NCBI RefSeq assembly: GCF_021864465.1 | Contig: NZ_JAKKUV010000002.1 | Coordinates: 1-64,000, forward strand | From: Hyphobacterium sp. SN044 | GTDB lineage: Bacteria > Pseudomonadota > Alphaproteobacteria > Caulobacterales > Maricaulaceae | DNA length: 64,000 nucleotides | Direction: 5' to 3' | Shown here: positions 8,260 to 16,789 of the stretch, piece after piece | Numbering within the stretch: the first letter of the stretch is position 1 | Layout of the letters: every line of letters starts with the position of its first letter | Notes under the pieces: model-generated | The model's input: only the letters and a program-made list of their open reading frames with translations | Told to the model about the DNA's origin: nothing | The model's database searches: none | Made by a program: the position numbers and the translations under genes

Positions 8260-8949
8260 CTATTCCGCTTTCAGGGCGGGCGGCGCGGCGTCTTCCAGTT
8301 CGCCGAAGACTTCGGCGAACGCCGTGCGCATGGCCGCGGTCACGTCTTCCATCGAGGCGTTCACGCCGAGATCGGCGAGGCTGGTGACGCCGTATTTCCG
8401 TTCCGAAATTCCGCACGGCGTGATGCCGGAAAAGTGCGAGAGGTCAGTCGAGACGTTCAGCGCGATGCCGTGGAAGGACACCCAGCGGCGCAGGCGCACG
8501 CCGATGGCGGCGACCTTGTCCTCATGGCCGTCGCCCTTGTCGGGGCGGGCCACCCAGACGCCGACGCGTTCGCAGCGGCGTTCGCCGACCACGTCGAAGG
8601 CCGCGAGGGTGCGGATGATCCATTCCTCGAGGCCGCGGACGAATTTCCGGGCATCGCGGCCGCGCTCGGTCAGGTCCAGCATGACATAGCCGACCCGCTG
8701 TCCGGGGCCGTGATAGGTGTATTCGCCGCCGCGCCCGGTCTTGTAGACCGGGAAACGGTCGGGCTGGAGCAGATCGCCCGCATCGGCGCTCGTGCCGCCG
8801 GTGTAGAGCGGGGGGTGTTCCAGCATCCAGACCAGCTCCGGAGCTTCGCCGGCCGCGATTTTCGCGGCGCGATCCTCCATGAAGGCGACGGCCGGTTCGT
8901 AGGCAATATGGCCGGGCGAGACCGCCCACTGGGTTTTTTGCTGTGTCAT
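8260..8949 (-). CDS. lipB: Octanoyltransferase LipB (lipoate-protein ligase B)
   Basis: The 229-residue product has the LipB signatures [12 protein letters not shown] near 73-84, the catalytic lysine in DKVAAIGV (K145) and the catalytic cysteine in ITPCGI (C179). The enzyme moves the octanoyl group from acyl carrier protein to the lipoyl domains of 2-oxoacid dehydrogenases and the glycine cleavage system, as the first step of lipoate synthesis. The reading frame extends upstream to 9192, but that extension overlaps the divergent SpoA gene and has no LipB similarity. The ATG at 8949 gives normal family length. It is transcribed away from the SpoA-domain gene. Confidence 0.95.
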   Translation of the reverse strand: MTQQKTQWAVSPGHIAYEPAVAFMEDRAAKIAAGEAPELVWMLEHPPLYTGGTSADAGDLLQPDRFPVYKTGRGGEYTYHGPGQRVGYVMLDLTERGRDARKFVRGLEEWIIRTLAAFDVVGERRCERVGVWVARPDKGDGHEDKVAAIGVRLRRWVSFHGIALNVSTDLSHFSGITPCGISERKYGVTSLADLGVNASMEDVTAAMRTAFAEVFGELEDAAPPALKAE

Positions 8950-9039
8950 TGTTATCGTGGTTAACCCGCCGGAAACGGCGTCTGTTCGAACATTGTGCGT
9001 GACATGTCGAGTGGCAAGTGCCTGTGAGGGGGAAGTCCG

Positions 9040-9288
9040 TTGAGTCAGCTGGGTGCGGTAAAGGTGGAAGTGACGGTCGTTCTCGGGCGTTCGTCGATGC
9101 CGATTCAGCAATTTCTCCGGATGGGCCGGGGCGCGGTGATTCCGCTCGATGCCGAGGAAGACGACGAAGTCTGGATCCTGGCCAACAATCACCCGATCGC
9201 GCGCGGCGAGATCCAGATCCAGGGCGACCGCGTCACGGTCAACATCACCGGTCCGGCAGACGTCAACGCGTTTTACGCTGCGGCCTGA
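9040..9288 (+). CDS. SpoA/FliN-like motor-switch C-ring domain protein (orphan)
   Basis: 82 residues that form a single SpoA-type beta domain: a start like [16 protein letters not shown], a middle [10 protein letters not shown] and an end [18 protein letters not shown], which match the V.V.LG...M.....L..G.VI.L......V.I..N...A.GE pattern of FliN/HrcQ. FliN proteins form the lower flagellar C ring and help set rotation direction. It has a TTG start with a strong Shine-Dalgarno (gaggggga) eight bases upstream and stands alone beside lipB with no flagellar genes in the window. It could be a flagellar FliN encoded away from its operon or a paralogue with another role. Confidence 0.8.
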   Translation: MSQLGAVKVEVTVVLGRSSMPIQQFLRMGRGAVIPLDAEEDDEVWILANNHPIARGEIQIQGDRVTVNITGPADVNAFYAAA

Positions 9289-9367
9289 CCGGGCGTCTGA
9301 ATTTCCGCCGCATCGCGCACTTCACAAGCCGCATTTCCGCTGCTATCTCGCACGGCCCTGACACGAT

Positions 9368-9454
9368 GCGGTCGTGGCGGAACTGGTAGACGCGCAGCGT
9401 TGAGGTCGCTGTGGGGTAAAACCCGTGGAAGTTCGAGTCTTCTCGACCGCACCA
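9368..9454 (+). tRNA. tRNA-Leu (anticodon GAG)
   Basis: The acceptor arms gcggtcg and cgaccgc pair perfectly, with discriminator A and an encoded CCA at 9452-9454. The anticodon stem cagcg/cgctg holds the loop ttgaggt, which places GAG at positions 34-36 and reads CUC leucine codons. A class II variable arm (gtggggtaaaacccgtg region) and T arm gttcgag follow. Length is 87 nucleotides. A strong terminator follows at 9466. Confidence 0.97.
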
Positions 9455-9465
9455 TGTCATCGAAG

Positions 9466-9491
9466 CGCCGCCCCTTATGGGGCGGCGTTTT
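9466..9491. terminator. Intrinsic terminator after tRNA-Leu
   Basis: The perfect 9-bp stem cgccgcccc/ggggcggcg with a ttat loop is followed by tttt. The stop codon of the convergent membrane protein gene lies inside it, so it may serve both directions. Confidence 0.9.
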
Positions 9492-10371
9492 CGCTTTCAG
9501 GTTCTGCTTCAGGCAGACAGGGGCCATTCTTGAGAAGGATGGCGTCGCGGAAGGTTGCCGACACAGCCGCTACCGATAGCGCGATGTGAAGCAACAACAA
9601 CGTGCCCTCGATCACCGAAAATACGATCCACACCAGTGTGTCCGACCCGGACATCGGGTACATCGCTTGTTCGTTGAGGGCCCACGACAGGATTTGGCTA
9701 GGCGCGAGCGTGAAGACTGCGATCAGCCACAACGCTCCGGCAAGCTGCAAGCCGACGCCCTTCGACAGGCGAAACGCTTCCCTGCCGCCGGGATTCCGAC
9801 CCAGCGCCGCGGCCGGGACCATCAGGGTGGCACGGGCACCGAAGATCGTCGCGAATGGCACGAGCGCTGCCAGCGCTGCAGCGAAAAAATTCAACGGCGG
9901 TCCGGAAATGAATATCGAGACGATCGCAGCGAGGAGTAGCAGGCCAACAATCGGCAAAGCCGCGTAGAATCCGACCATCCAGCCGCGGATGAAAACGCCG
10001 GTCACGCTTCCGTGCAGCAGGTTCGCGCCGAGCATCTCGGCGTCGTGGCGAAGCCAAAGTCGGTGCAGAGCGAATACGGCGGTGATGCTTATCACGGTGT
10101 CGGCCAACAGAGTCAGTGTGCGACCGTCGTCGACTATCAACCAGGACAATCCCGACACGATTGAGAGCACGGCAAATCCGGCCAACGCGAACAGGCTTTC
10201 CCGGACCTTTTTTCCGACAAGGCGAAATCCGGATCCAATGATGGCGAGTGACGAGGCGGTCTCGAGGCGATCAGCGCGAACAAAAATTGACGCGAGTATC
10301 AGTGCAACGAGCCCTGCGATGAATCCGATCGACGCCAAAGGATAAAGCGACAGCCCGTCCGTCATCTGCAT
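9475..10371 (-). CDS. Hypothetical multi-pass membrane protein, lower GC than neighbours
   Basis: About 298 residues with six to seven membrane helices and an acidic tail (EAEPESENAAP). Two adjacent in-frame ATGs (10371 and 10365) follow a G-rich tract. The reading frame is open further upstream, but that part is unlike protein sequence. I recognise no family; the spread of helices resembles uncharacterised integral membrane proteins. Base composition is visibly less GC-rich than in mgtE and the gene is next to a tRNA, which is a common spot for acquired genes. Confidence 0.65.
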   Translation of the reverse strand: MQMTDGLSLYPLASIGFIAGLVALILASIFVRADRLETASSLAIIGSGFRLVGKKVRESLFALAGFAVLSIVSGLSWLIVDDGRTLTLLADTVISITAVFALHRLWLRHDAEMLGANLLHGSVTGVFIRGWMVGFYAALPIVGLLLLAAIVSIFISGPPLNFFAAALAALVPFATIFGARATLMVPAAALGRNPGGREAFRLSKGVGLQLAGALWLIAVFTLAPSQILSWALNEQAMYPMSGSDTLVWIVFSVIEGTLLLLHIALSVAAVSATFRDAILLKNGPCLPEAEPESENAAP

Positions 10372-10475
10372 CTGCACCCCCGCCGACGATTCCCCGAAAA
10401 CACCGTAATCCGGCCCTCGAAAATCTCCAGCGCCGCGTCTACTGTCGCCGCGCAACCCCCCGAGCAGGAGTCCCC

Positions 10476-11858
10476 ATGAGCGAAACCGCCGAAATCCCGA
10501 CGGAAGACTCCCCGCAGGGAGAGGTCGATGTTTCCAAGGCGGTGGCACTGGCGGTCCTGATCGAGGAGGGCGACGGCGAGGGGATCGGCCGCCTTCTGGA
10601 GGGCCTGCACCCGGCCGACATCGCCGACCTGATCGAGCAGTTGAACAGCGAGCAACAGGAAGAACTGGCGCGGATCGCGCCGGACATCCTGACCGGCGAG
10701 GTGCTCGCCAATCTGCAATGGGACACGCGCGAACTGGTCGCGGCAGAGCTCGACCCCGCTCACCTGGCCGCGGCGATCCAGGAACTCGATTCGGACGATG
10801 CGACGCTGCTGGTCGAGGAACTCGACGACGCGCTGCGCGAACAGGTTCTGGCCGAAGTCCCGGAAGAAAACCGCGCGGCGCTGGAATCGAGCCTCTCCTT
10901 CAACGAGGAAACGGCCGGCCGCCTGATGCAGCGCGAATTCGTGGCCGCGCCGGATTTCTGGACGGTCGGGCACACGATCGATCACATGCGCGCGGCGGGC
11001 GACGAATTGCCCGAGCTGTTCTTTGACGTCTATGTCGTGAACACCGGTTTCGAGCCGGTCGGCGCGGTGCCGGTCAGCCGGCTGATGCGGTCGAAGCGTG
11101 ACGTGAAGCTGGCCGACATCATGGAAGAGGTGCGGATCCGCATCGAGCCGGACACCGACCAGGAAGACGTCGCCTACTACTTTGAAAAATACCACCTGAT
11201 CTCGGCACCCGTGGTCGATGCCTCGGGCCGCCTGTCGGGCATGCTGACCGTCGACGACATGGTCGAGGTCATCCAGGAAGAGAACAAGGAAGATATGCTG
11301 GCGCTGGCCGGTGTGAACGAGGCCGGGCTGACCGATACCGTTCTGGAATCGGTGAAGTCGCGGGCACCCTGGCTGCTGGTCAATCTCGGCACCGCCATTC
11401 TGGCGTCGGGCGTGATCGCTTTCTTCGACACCGCGATTTCGCAGCTGGTCGCGCTGGCTGTCCTGATGCCGATCGTCGCCTCGATGGGGGGCAATGCCGG
11501 AACCCAGTCTCTAGCCGTGGCGGTACGGGCGATCGCCTCGCGTGATCTGACGTCAGCCAATGCGCGGCGCGTGATCATCCGCGAAATGCTGACCGGGACA
11601 TTCAACGGTATCATCTTCGCGGTCGTCATGGGCGTGGTCGCCGGGTTGTGGTTCCAGAACTGGGCGCTCGCCGCGGTGATCGCCATCGCGATGGTGATCA
11701 ATCTCGCCTGTGCCGGTCTTGCCGGAATTCTCGTGCCGATGGGGCTGAAGCGTTTCGGGGCCGACCCGGCGGTGTCGTCCTCGGTCTTCGTGACCACTGT
11801 TACCGATGTGGTCGGGTTCTTCGCCTTCCTCGGACTTGCCGCTATGGTGTTGCTCTAG
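10476..11858 (+). CDS. mgtE: Magnesium transporter MgtE
   Basis: The 460-residue product has all three MgtE parts. First is the acidic N-terminal superhelical domain with repeated LHPADIADLIEQL-type segments (about 20-135). Next is the tandem CBS pair with VPV.RL and the second repeat HLISAPVVDASGRLSGMLTVDD (about 140-265). Last is the five-helix channel from about 300, with the signature PIVASMGGNAGTQS near 331-344. MgtE is a homodimeric Mg2+ channel in the inner membrane, closed when the cytosolic domains bind Mg2+. I see no Mg2+ riboswitch in the 104-base leader. It is followed 35 bases later by a kelch gene. Confidence 0.95.
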   Translation: MSETAEIPTEDSPQGEVDVSKAVALAVLIEEGDGEGIGRLLEGLHPADIADLIEQLNSEQQEELARIAPDILTGEVLANLQWDTRELVAAELDPAHLAAAIQELDSDDATLLVEELDDALREQVLAEVPEENRAALESSLSFNEETAGRLMQREFVAAPDFWTVGHTIDHMRAAGDELPELFFDVYVVNTGFEPVGAVPVSRLMRSKRDVKLADIMEEVRIRIEPDTDQEDVAYYFEKYHLISAPVVDASGRLSGMLTVDDMVEVIQEENKEDMLALAGVNEAGLTDTVLESVKSRAPWLLVNLGTAILASGVIAFFDTAISQLVALAVLMPIVASMGGNAGTQSLAVAVRAIASRDLTSANARRVIIREMLTGTFNGIIFAVVMGVVAGLWFQNWALAAVIAIAMVINLACAGLAGILVPMGLKRFGADPAVSSSVFVTTVTDVVGFFAFLGLAAMVLL

Positions 11859-11893
11859 CGGGGCACGTCAGTCTAACCGGGTGTTTCAAAATC

Positions 11894-12850
11894 ATGCGTC
11901 ACTGGATCCTTTCCGGCCTTGCCGCCGCCATGCTGCTTCCCTCTGCCGCGCTCGCCGACGGGCAGTGGTCCGACGGGCCGCGCCTGCAGGACCCGCGTTC
12001 GGGGCTCGCAGCCATCGAGTTCGAGGGACGGATCTACGCCGCAGGCGGGGCGGGTCTGACCCAACCGCGCGACGAGGTGGAAGTGCTCGATCTGACGCTG
12101 GGCGACTGGCGGGACACGACGGCGCTGCCGGCCGGGCTGGAACGCTTCGGTCTCGCCGCAATCGGCGGGCGCATCTATGCCGCCGGCGGCTATGCCGCAC
12201 GCGAAGGCGTGCGCCCGATCGCCGACATGTGGTCGTTCGATCCGTCGGCCGGCATCTGGTCACGCGAACCGGCGATGCCGGGTCCGAAGGCGTCCTTCCA
12301 GCTGGTCGCCGCGAATGACCGGCTCTACGCCATCGGCGGCGAGACAGGTGCGCCGGAAACCTATGTCTTCGATCCGGAAGACCAGAGCTGGGAAACGCTC
12401 GAAGCGCCTGAAGACATCTCCCGGCGCGGGGCTGCCTCGGTCGTGTCCGACGGGCTGATCTATCTGATCGGCGGCGCGCGTGAAGGTGCGGCATCGACAC
12501 GGATCGACGTCTACGATCCCGAGAGCGACAGCTGGGCGCAGCTGGCCGACATGCCGACGCCGCGCGCCGGGCATGCCGCCGCGCTGCTGAATGGCCGCAT
12601 CCATGTCTTTGGCGGGCGGGGCGCGGACCTCAGCCAGACGCTGAGCGATCACCTGGTCTACGACATCGCCCGCGACCGCTGGCAAACGGCCGAAGGCCTG
12701 CCCGCGCCGCGCACCGATGCGTCGGCGGCAGTCATCGAGGGACAGATCTATCTGATCGGCGGCGGGGCCGGGGGCGGCTTCTTTGCCCCCTTCACCGCGG
12801 TCGACGAAACCGACATCTATTCCGACGCCAATTCGGGCTCCGGAGAGTAA
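11894..12850 (+). CDS. Secreted kelch-repeat beta-propeller protein
   Basis: The 318-residue product starts with a signal peptide (MRHWILSGLAAAML...ALA-DG). About six kelch repeats follow, recognisable by the double glycine IYAAGG/IYLIGG/IHVFGG and the later tryptophan (W....MP.PR). The reading frame is open further upstream inside mgtE, but only the ATG at 11894 gives a sensible signal sequence. Kelch propellers bind partners or, as in N-acetylneuraminate epimerase, sugars; the ligand here is unknown. The gene is downstream of mgtE on the same strand. Confidence 0.85.
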   Translation: MRHWILSGLAAAMLLPSAALADGQWSDGPRLQDPRSGLAAIEFEGRIYAAGGAGLTQPRDEVEVLDLTLGDWRDTTALPAGLERFGLAAIGGRIYAAGGYAAREGVRPIADMWSFDPSAGIWSREPAMPGPKASFQLVAANDRLYAIGGETGAPETYVFDPEDQSWETLEAPEDISRRGAASVVSDGLIYLIGGAREGAASTRIDVYDPESDSWAQLADMPTPRAGHAAALLNGRIHVFGGRGADLSQTLSDHLVYDIARDRWQTAEGLPAPRTDASAAVIEGQIYLIGGGAGGGFFAPFTAVDETDIYSDANSGSGE

Positions 12851-12913
12851 ACGGCGTCCGGCTTGCAAGATGCTTCCGTGCCGCCCCCAAAGGCGTCCCG
12901 GATTGGAACATCG

Positions 12914-14266
12914 ATGAAGCTGCGTCTGAAATCCACGCCCGCCGCGCGTGCCCTGGTCAGGGAGTACGAGCCGTTCCGCGGCTCGGCCGAGCGCGATGCC
13001 AATGGCCGCTGGACGGTGGGCTATGGCCACCGGGCCGGCGCGCGCGAAGACACGACCGTGTCGCGCGATGACGCCGAACTTCTGATGATCTACGACGTGC
13101 TGCAGGCCGAGAAAGCCGTCGACGAAAGCATCAATGACCCGCTGCAGGCGCCGCAGCGCGACGCGCTGGTTTCGTTCGCGCTGGGGATCGGCCTGACGGC
13201 GTTCCGCCAGAGCGCAGTCGTGCGCCTGATCAACAAGGGGCGCTGGCGCGCCGCGGCCGACGCGATCGCGGCCTGGGGCGGCGGAGACAATCCGCGCCAC
13301 GACGCCGAACGCGCGCTGTTCCTGACCGATCTGCCGGCCGATGTCAGCGGCCGCCCGGTCGAACTCGTCATCGAGGTCGAACATCCCGACCTGGACGAGG
13401 ATGATGTCGACATGCCGGTCGCTCCGGTCATCGAAGAGATCGAGACCTCAGTCGAAGAACCGGCTGACGAACCCGCTGCCGAGATTGCCGAGTCTCCCGC
13501 CGAGGACGAGGCGGAGCCCGAACACCCGGTCGAGGCTCCCATCGTCGAGGACCAGCCTGCTGCGCAGGAAATGCCGCGCCCAGCCGCCGTTCCGTCCGCA
13601 CCGGTGCGCAGCGCCGTCGCCGAGCGCGTCATTGCGCGCATGCGCGACCAGCTGGCGATCCGCGAAGATCAGCCCGCAGCAGTGCCGGTCACCGCTGCGC
13701 CCGAACCGGAGGGGGAAACCACCGAGGCTTCGCAAGCGCCGGAGCCCGTCACCGGTCCGGTGGGCTATGTGTTCGCCGAAGCGGCCGACATCGAAATTGA
13801 AGAGGACGAGGCGCCTGTCGTCGTCACGCCCTCCGACGAAATTCCGCCGCTCACCGGCGCGGCCGTCAGCGCCGGAGCTACGGGCGAAGTCGCCGGGGCG
13901 GGGCCGAGCAGCATGGCCGACCCGGAGACTGAAAATCTCAATCACGGCTCTGACGAAGGCCTGCCGGATCCGATGGAAATCTCTCCGGAATTCGAAGCCG
14001 GTTCGGTCGTGCCGAAGCGCAATGGCTGGGTGAACGGGGACGATTCTCCGGCACCGTCTGCCAGCGGGTTTCCGGCCGGTACGGTCTCGGTGCTGGGTCT
14101 GGGCGTACTCGCCTTCGGCGTCGGCGTCTGGGACACGGCATCGCGCTGGGAAGCCTATAGCGGCGGCGATATCTGGCCCTTCGGTCCGGCAACCGCGGCG
14201 GCGGGTTTCGTGCTGACCGGCGCAGCGGCAATCGGCCTGATCAGCCGCGGCATGCGCAAAAACTGA
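12914..14266 (+). CDS. GH24 (T4 lysozyme-like) domain protein with acidic stalk and C-terminal membrane anchor
   Basis: The 450-residue product begins with a lysozyme-fold domain (about 5-145) in which E19, D28 and T34 have exactly the E-8-D-5-T spacing of the T4 lysozyme catalytic triad, with TVGYGH following. A 230-residue region rich in glutamate, proline and alanine comes next. Two hydrophobic helices (about 377-400 and 418-440) and a basic end RGMRKN close the protein. There is no signal peptide, so secretion or topology is unclear. The ATG at 12914 is preferred over a TTG at 12863 because of its Shine-Dalgarno (ggattgga). No holin or phage genes are nearby. Peptidoglycan cleavage is inferred from the triad only. 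Confidence 0.75.
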   Translation: MKLRLKSTPAARALVREYEPFRGSAERDANGRWTVGYGHRAGAREDTTVSRDDAELLMIYDVLQAEKAVDESINDPLQAPQRDALVSFALGIGLTAFRQSAVVRLINKGRWRAAADAIAAWGGGDNPRHDAERALFLTDLPADVSGRPVELVIEVEHPDLDEDDVDMPVAPVIEEIETSVEEPADEPAAEIAESPAEDEAEPEHPVEAPIVEDQPAAQEMPRPAAVPSAPVRSAVAERVIARMRDQLAIREDQPAAVPVTAAPEPEGETTEASQAPEPVTGPVGYVFAEAADIEIEEDEAPVVVTPSDEIPPLTGAAVSAGATGEVAGAGPSSMADPETENLNHGSDEGLPDPMEISPEFEAGSVVPKRNGWVNGDDSPAPSASGFPAGTVSVLGLGVLAFGVGVWDTASRWEAYSGGDIWPFGPATAAAGFVLTGAAAIGLISRGMRKN

Positions 14267-14323
14267 CGCAAACGTCACCTTCGTTTGCTTGACCCTCCGG
14301 GGGGAATGCGCCATGTCCCGCGC

Positions 14324-15496
14324 ATGATCCCGAACCAATACCCCTCGATGAATTTCGACCTCGGCGACACCGCCGAGATGATCCGTGACACCGTCCGCAG
14401 CTTTGCTTCGGACGAACTCGCGCCGCGCGCCGCCGAGATCGACAAGTCGGACGTGTTTCCGGCCGATCTCTGGAAGAAGATGGGCGATCTCGGCCTCCTT
14501 GGCATCACGGTCGAGGAGGAATGGGGCGGCACCGGGCTCGGCTATCTCGAGCACGTCATCGCGATGGAGGAGATTTCGCGCGGATCGGCTTCGGTCGGCC
14601 TGTCCTATGGCGCGCATTCCAATCTGTGCGTGAACCAGATCCGCCGCTGGGCCTCGAAAGAGCAGAAGGAGAAATACCTTCCCGGCCTGATTTCCGGCGA
14701 CAAGGTCGGCGCGCTCGCCATGTCCGAACCCGGCGCGGGGTCCGACGTCGTGTCGATGAAGCTGCGCGCCGACAAGAAGGGCGACCATTACGTCCTCAAC
14801 GGCTCGAAGATGTGGATCACCAACGGCCCGTCGGCGGATTATCTGGTGGTCTATGCCAAGACCGATCCGGGCGCGCGCTCGCGCGGGATCACCGCCTTCC
14901 TGATCGAGAAGGGAATGAAGGGCTTCTCCGTCGCGCAGAAGCTCGACAAGCTGGGCATGCGTGGGTCGGAGACCGGCGAGCTGGTCTTCGAGGACTGCGA
15001 AGTTCCCGAAGAGAATGTGATGGGACCGGTCAATGACGGCGTCCGCGTTCTGATGAGCGGGCTCGACTATGAACGCGCCGTCCTGTCCGCCGGACCGATC
15101 GGCATCATGCAGGCCTGCATGGACGTGGTGCTGCCTTACGTTCACGAGCGCCGCCAGTTCGACCAGCCGATCGGCAATTTCCAGCTGGTCCAGGGCAAGC
15201 TCGCGGACATGTATGTGCGGATGAACGCCGCGCGCGCCTATGTCTATGCCGTCGCCAAGGCCTGCGACCGGGGCGAGACGACCCGCAAGGACGCCGCCGG
15301 GGCCATCCTCTACGCTGCGGAAACCGCGACCCAGCTGGCGCTCGACGCGATCCAGCTGCTCGGCGGGAATGGCTATATCAACGAGTATGCGACCGGCCGC
15401 CTGTTGCGCGACGCCAAGCTCTACGAGATCGGCGCGGGCACGAGCGAGATCCGCCGCTGGCTGATCGGCCGCGAGCTGTTCACCGAGACGCGCTGA
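14324..15496 (+). CDS. ivd: Isovaleryl-CoA dehydrogenase
   Basis: The 390-residue acyl-CoA dehydrogenase has the FAD/substrate motifs [12 protein letters not shown] (131-142) and MWITNGP (163-169). The glutamate E250 sits in [14 protein letters not shown], the helix G position that is the catalytic base in isovaleryl-CoA dehydrogenase and differs from other acyl-CoA dehydrogenases. The C-terminal QLLGGNGY and GAGTSEIRR are conserved. It oxidises isovaleryl-CoA to 3-methylcrotonyl-CoA in leucine breakdown and passes electrons to ETF. The frame opens further upstream, but the start [14 protein letters not shown] gives the family length. Partner genes mccB, the hydratase and mccA follow over the next 14 kb. 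Confidence 0.92.
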   Translation: MIPNQYPSMNFDLGDTAEMIRDTVRSFASDELAPRAAEIDKSDVFPADLWKKMGDLGLLGITVEEEWGGTGLGYLEHVIAMEEISRGSASVGLSYGAHSNLCVNQIRRWASKEQKEKYLPGLISGDKVGALAMSEPGAGSDVVSMKLRADKKGDHYVLNGSKMWITNGPSADYLVVYAKTDPGARSRGITAFLIEKGMKGFSVAQKLDKLGMRGSETGELVFEDCEVPEENVMGPVNDGVRVLMSGLDYERAVLSAGPIGIMQACMDVVLPYVHERRQFDQPIGNFQLVQGKLADMYVRMNAARAYVYAVAKACDRGETTRKDAAGAILYAAETATQLALDAIQLLGGNGYINEYATGRLLRDAKLYEIGAGTSEIRRWLIGRELFTETR

Positions 15497-15569
15497 CCGG
15501 TTTTTTCCCAATCGCGGGAACCGATCGGGTAGGTTTCGCCTTGAACAAGGAGTTCAAGGGGAGAAATCC

Positions 15570-16079
15570 ATGCGCAAGATTCTGATGATCACCGCCGTCG
15601 GCCTTTTCGCCGTTGCGTGCAGCGAGTCCGACATGCCGTCGGGCGAGCAAATGGAAGCCGACGCCGAACAGGCTATGGACGAGGCCGGCGAGGCCATGGC
15701 CGATGCCGGTGACGCCATCCAGGACGCCGCCGAAGACGCGGAAGCGGAAATGGACGAGATGGGCGAGGACATGCCCGTCCGCGACGTCAATGGCCGCTGG
15801 GGCATCACCGAGTTGGCCTGCAGCGAAGACAATGACATGCGTGACGGCGTGATCGTGATTTCCCGCTACACCGTCGATGCCGGCCTTGATTCCTGCTCGA
15901 TCCAGAGCGTCGACCAGACCGACGGCTATACGCATTTCGTCACGCAGTGCGAGAGCGGCGAGGGTGGCGAGCCCTACATGCAGGAATTCCATTTCATGGC
16001 GGACGGCGACACGCTGACCTGGGACAATCGCGACATGAATCGTGAGGAAACCTATATCCGCTGCGGTGATGCGGGTTGA
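15570..16079 (+). CDS. Acidic lipoprotein of unknown function
   Basis: 169 residues with a lipoprotein signal peptide ending in the lipobox VAC (cysteine at 17), so it is probably a lipid-anchored periplasmic protein. Residues 20-70 form a strongly acidic alanine/methionine-rich helix with repeated MDEAGEAM-like units. A small globular domain with four cysteines follows (LACSED, DSCSIQ, TQCES, IRCGD), which could form two disulphides. I recognise no family. A Shine-Dalgarno (ggggag) precedes the ATG. Its stop overlaps the ATG of the next gene in the sequence tgatg, so translation of the two is probably coupled. Confidence 0.78.
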   Translation: MRKILMITAVGLFAVACSESDMPSGEQMEADAEQAMDEAGEAMADAGDAIQDAAEDAEAEMDEMGEDMPVRDVNGRWGITELACSEDNDMRDGVIVISRYTVDAGLDSCSIQSVDQTDGYTHFVTQCESGEGGEPYMQEFHFMADGDTLTWDNRDMNREETYIRCGDAG

Positions 16080-16789
16080 TGGCTTTTGACGACCTCAAAG
16101 CCGCTTTCGTCAATTGCACGCTGAAGCGATCGCCGGAGACCTCGAACACCGAGGGGCTGATGGCGGTCGCCAAGGCGATCATGGACAAACAGGGTGTTCA
16201 GACCGAGATGATCCGGCTGGTCGATCACCCGGTCGCGCCCGGCGTCTATCCCGACATGAAAGAGCACGGCTGGCCGGTCGATGCCTGGCCCGAGCTGTGG
16301 CAGCGGATCAGGGCGGCCGACATCCTCGTCGTCGGGACGCCGATCTGGCTGGGTGAGGAAAGCTCGGTTTGCCGCGTGCTGATCGAGCGGCTCTACGGGC
16401 AGTCCGGCGACACCAATGAGAAGGGCCAATACGTCTTCTACGGCAAGGTCGGCGGCTGTGTCGTGACCGGCAATGAGGACGGCATCAAGCATTGCAGCCA
16501 GACCGTGCTCTACGCGCTTCAGCATATCGGCTACACCATCCCGCCGCAGGCCGATTGCGGCTGGATCGGCGAAGCCGGGCCGGGTCCGTCCTATTGCGAT
16601 GAAGGCAGTGGCGGGACGGACAATGAATTCACGCAGCGCAACACCACCTTCATGGCGTGGAATCTCATGCACATGGCGCGGATGCTGAAGGACAATGGCG
16701 GCATCCCGAACGAGGGCAATTCGCGCGAGGCCTGGGACAAAGGCGAGCGTTTCGGCCACCCCAATCCGGAATACCGGTCGGGCGATTAG
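16079..16789 (+). CDS. Flavodoxin-fold NAD(P)H-dependent FMN reductase-like protein
   Basis: The 236-residue product has the flavodoxin-like layout of FMN reductases: strand plus phosphate loop FVNCTLKRSPETSNT (about 10-24), then ADILVVGTPIWLGE (about 81-94) with the conserved PIW, and GKVGGCVVTGNEDG (about 121-134), which corresponds to the isoalloxazine-contact loop. These soluble flavoproteins reduce quinones, flavins or nitro/azo compounds with NAD(P)H. The substrate is unknown. Its ATG overlaps the lipoprotein stop, which implies a two-gene transcript. Its own stop overlaps the convergent patatin gene stop in ttag. Confidence 0.8.
   Translation: MAFDDLKAAFVNCTLKRSPETSNTEGLMAVAKAIMDKQGVQTEMIRLVDHPVAPGVYPDMKEHGWPVDAWPELWQRIRAADILVVGTPIWLGEESSVCRVLIERLYGQSGDTNEKGQYVFYGKVGGCVVTGNEDGIKHCSQTVLYALQHIGYTIPPQADCGWIGEAGPGPSYCDEGSGGTDNEFTQRNTTFMAWNLMHMARMLKDNGGIPNEGNSREAWDKGERFGHPNPEYRSGD

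Noticed and set aside
10372-10475. Mg2+ riboswitch before mgtE
   Set aside because: Only 104 bases with no convincing M-box-like structure.
12914-14266. Prophage remnant suggested by a lysozyme domain
   Set aside because: No holin, capsid, integrase or attachment site nearby, and the long acidic region and membrane anchor are not phage-like.
13448-15511. Long minus-strand open frame (687 codons) opposite the GH24 and ivd genes
   Set aside because: Composition shadow of two well-supported plus-strand genes, no domain and no ribosome-binding site.
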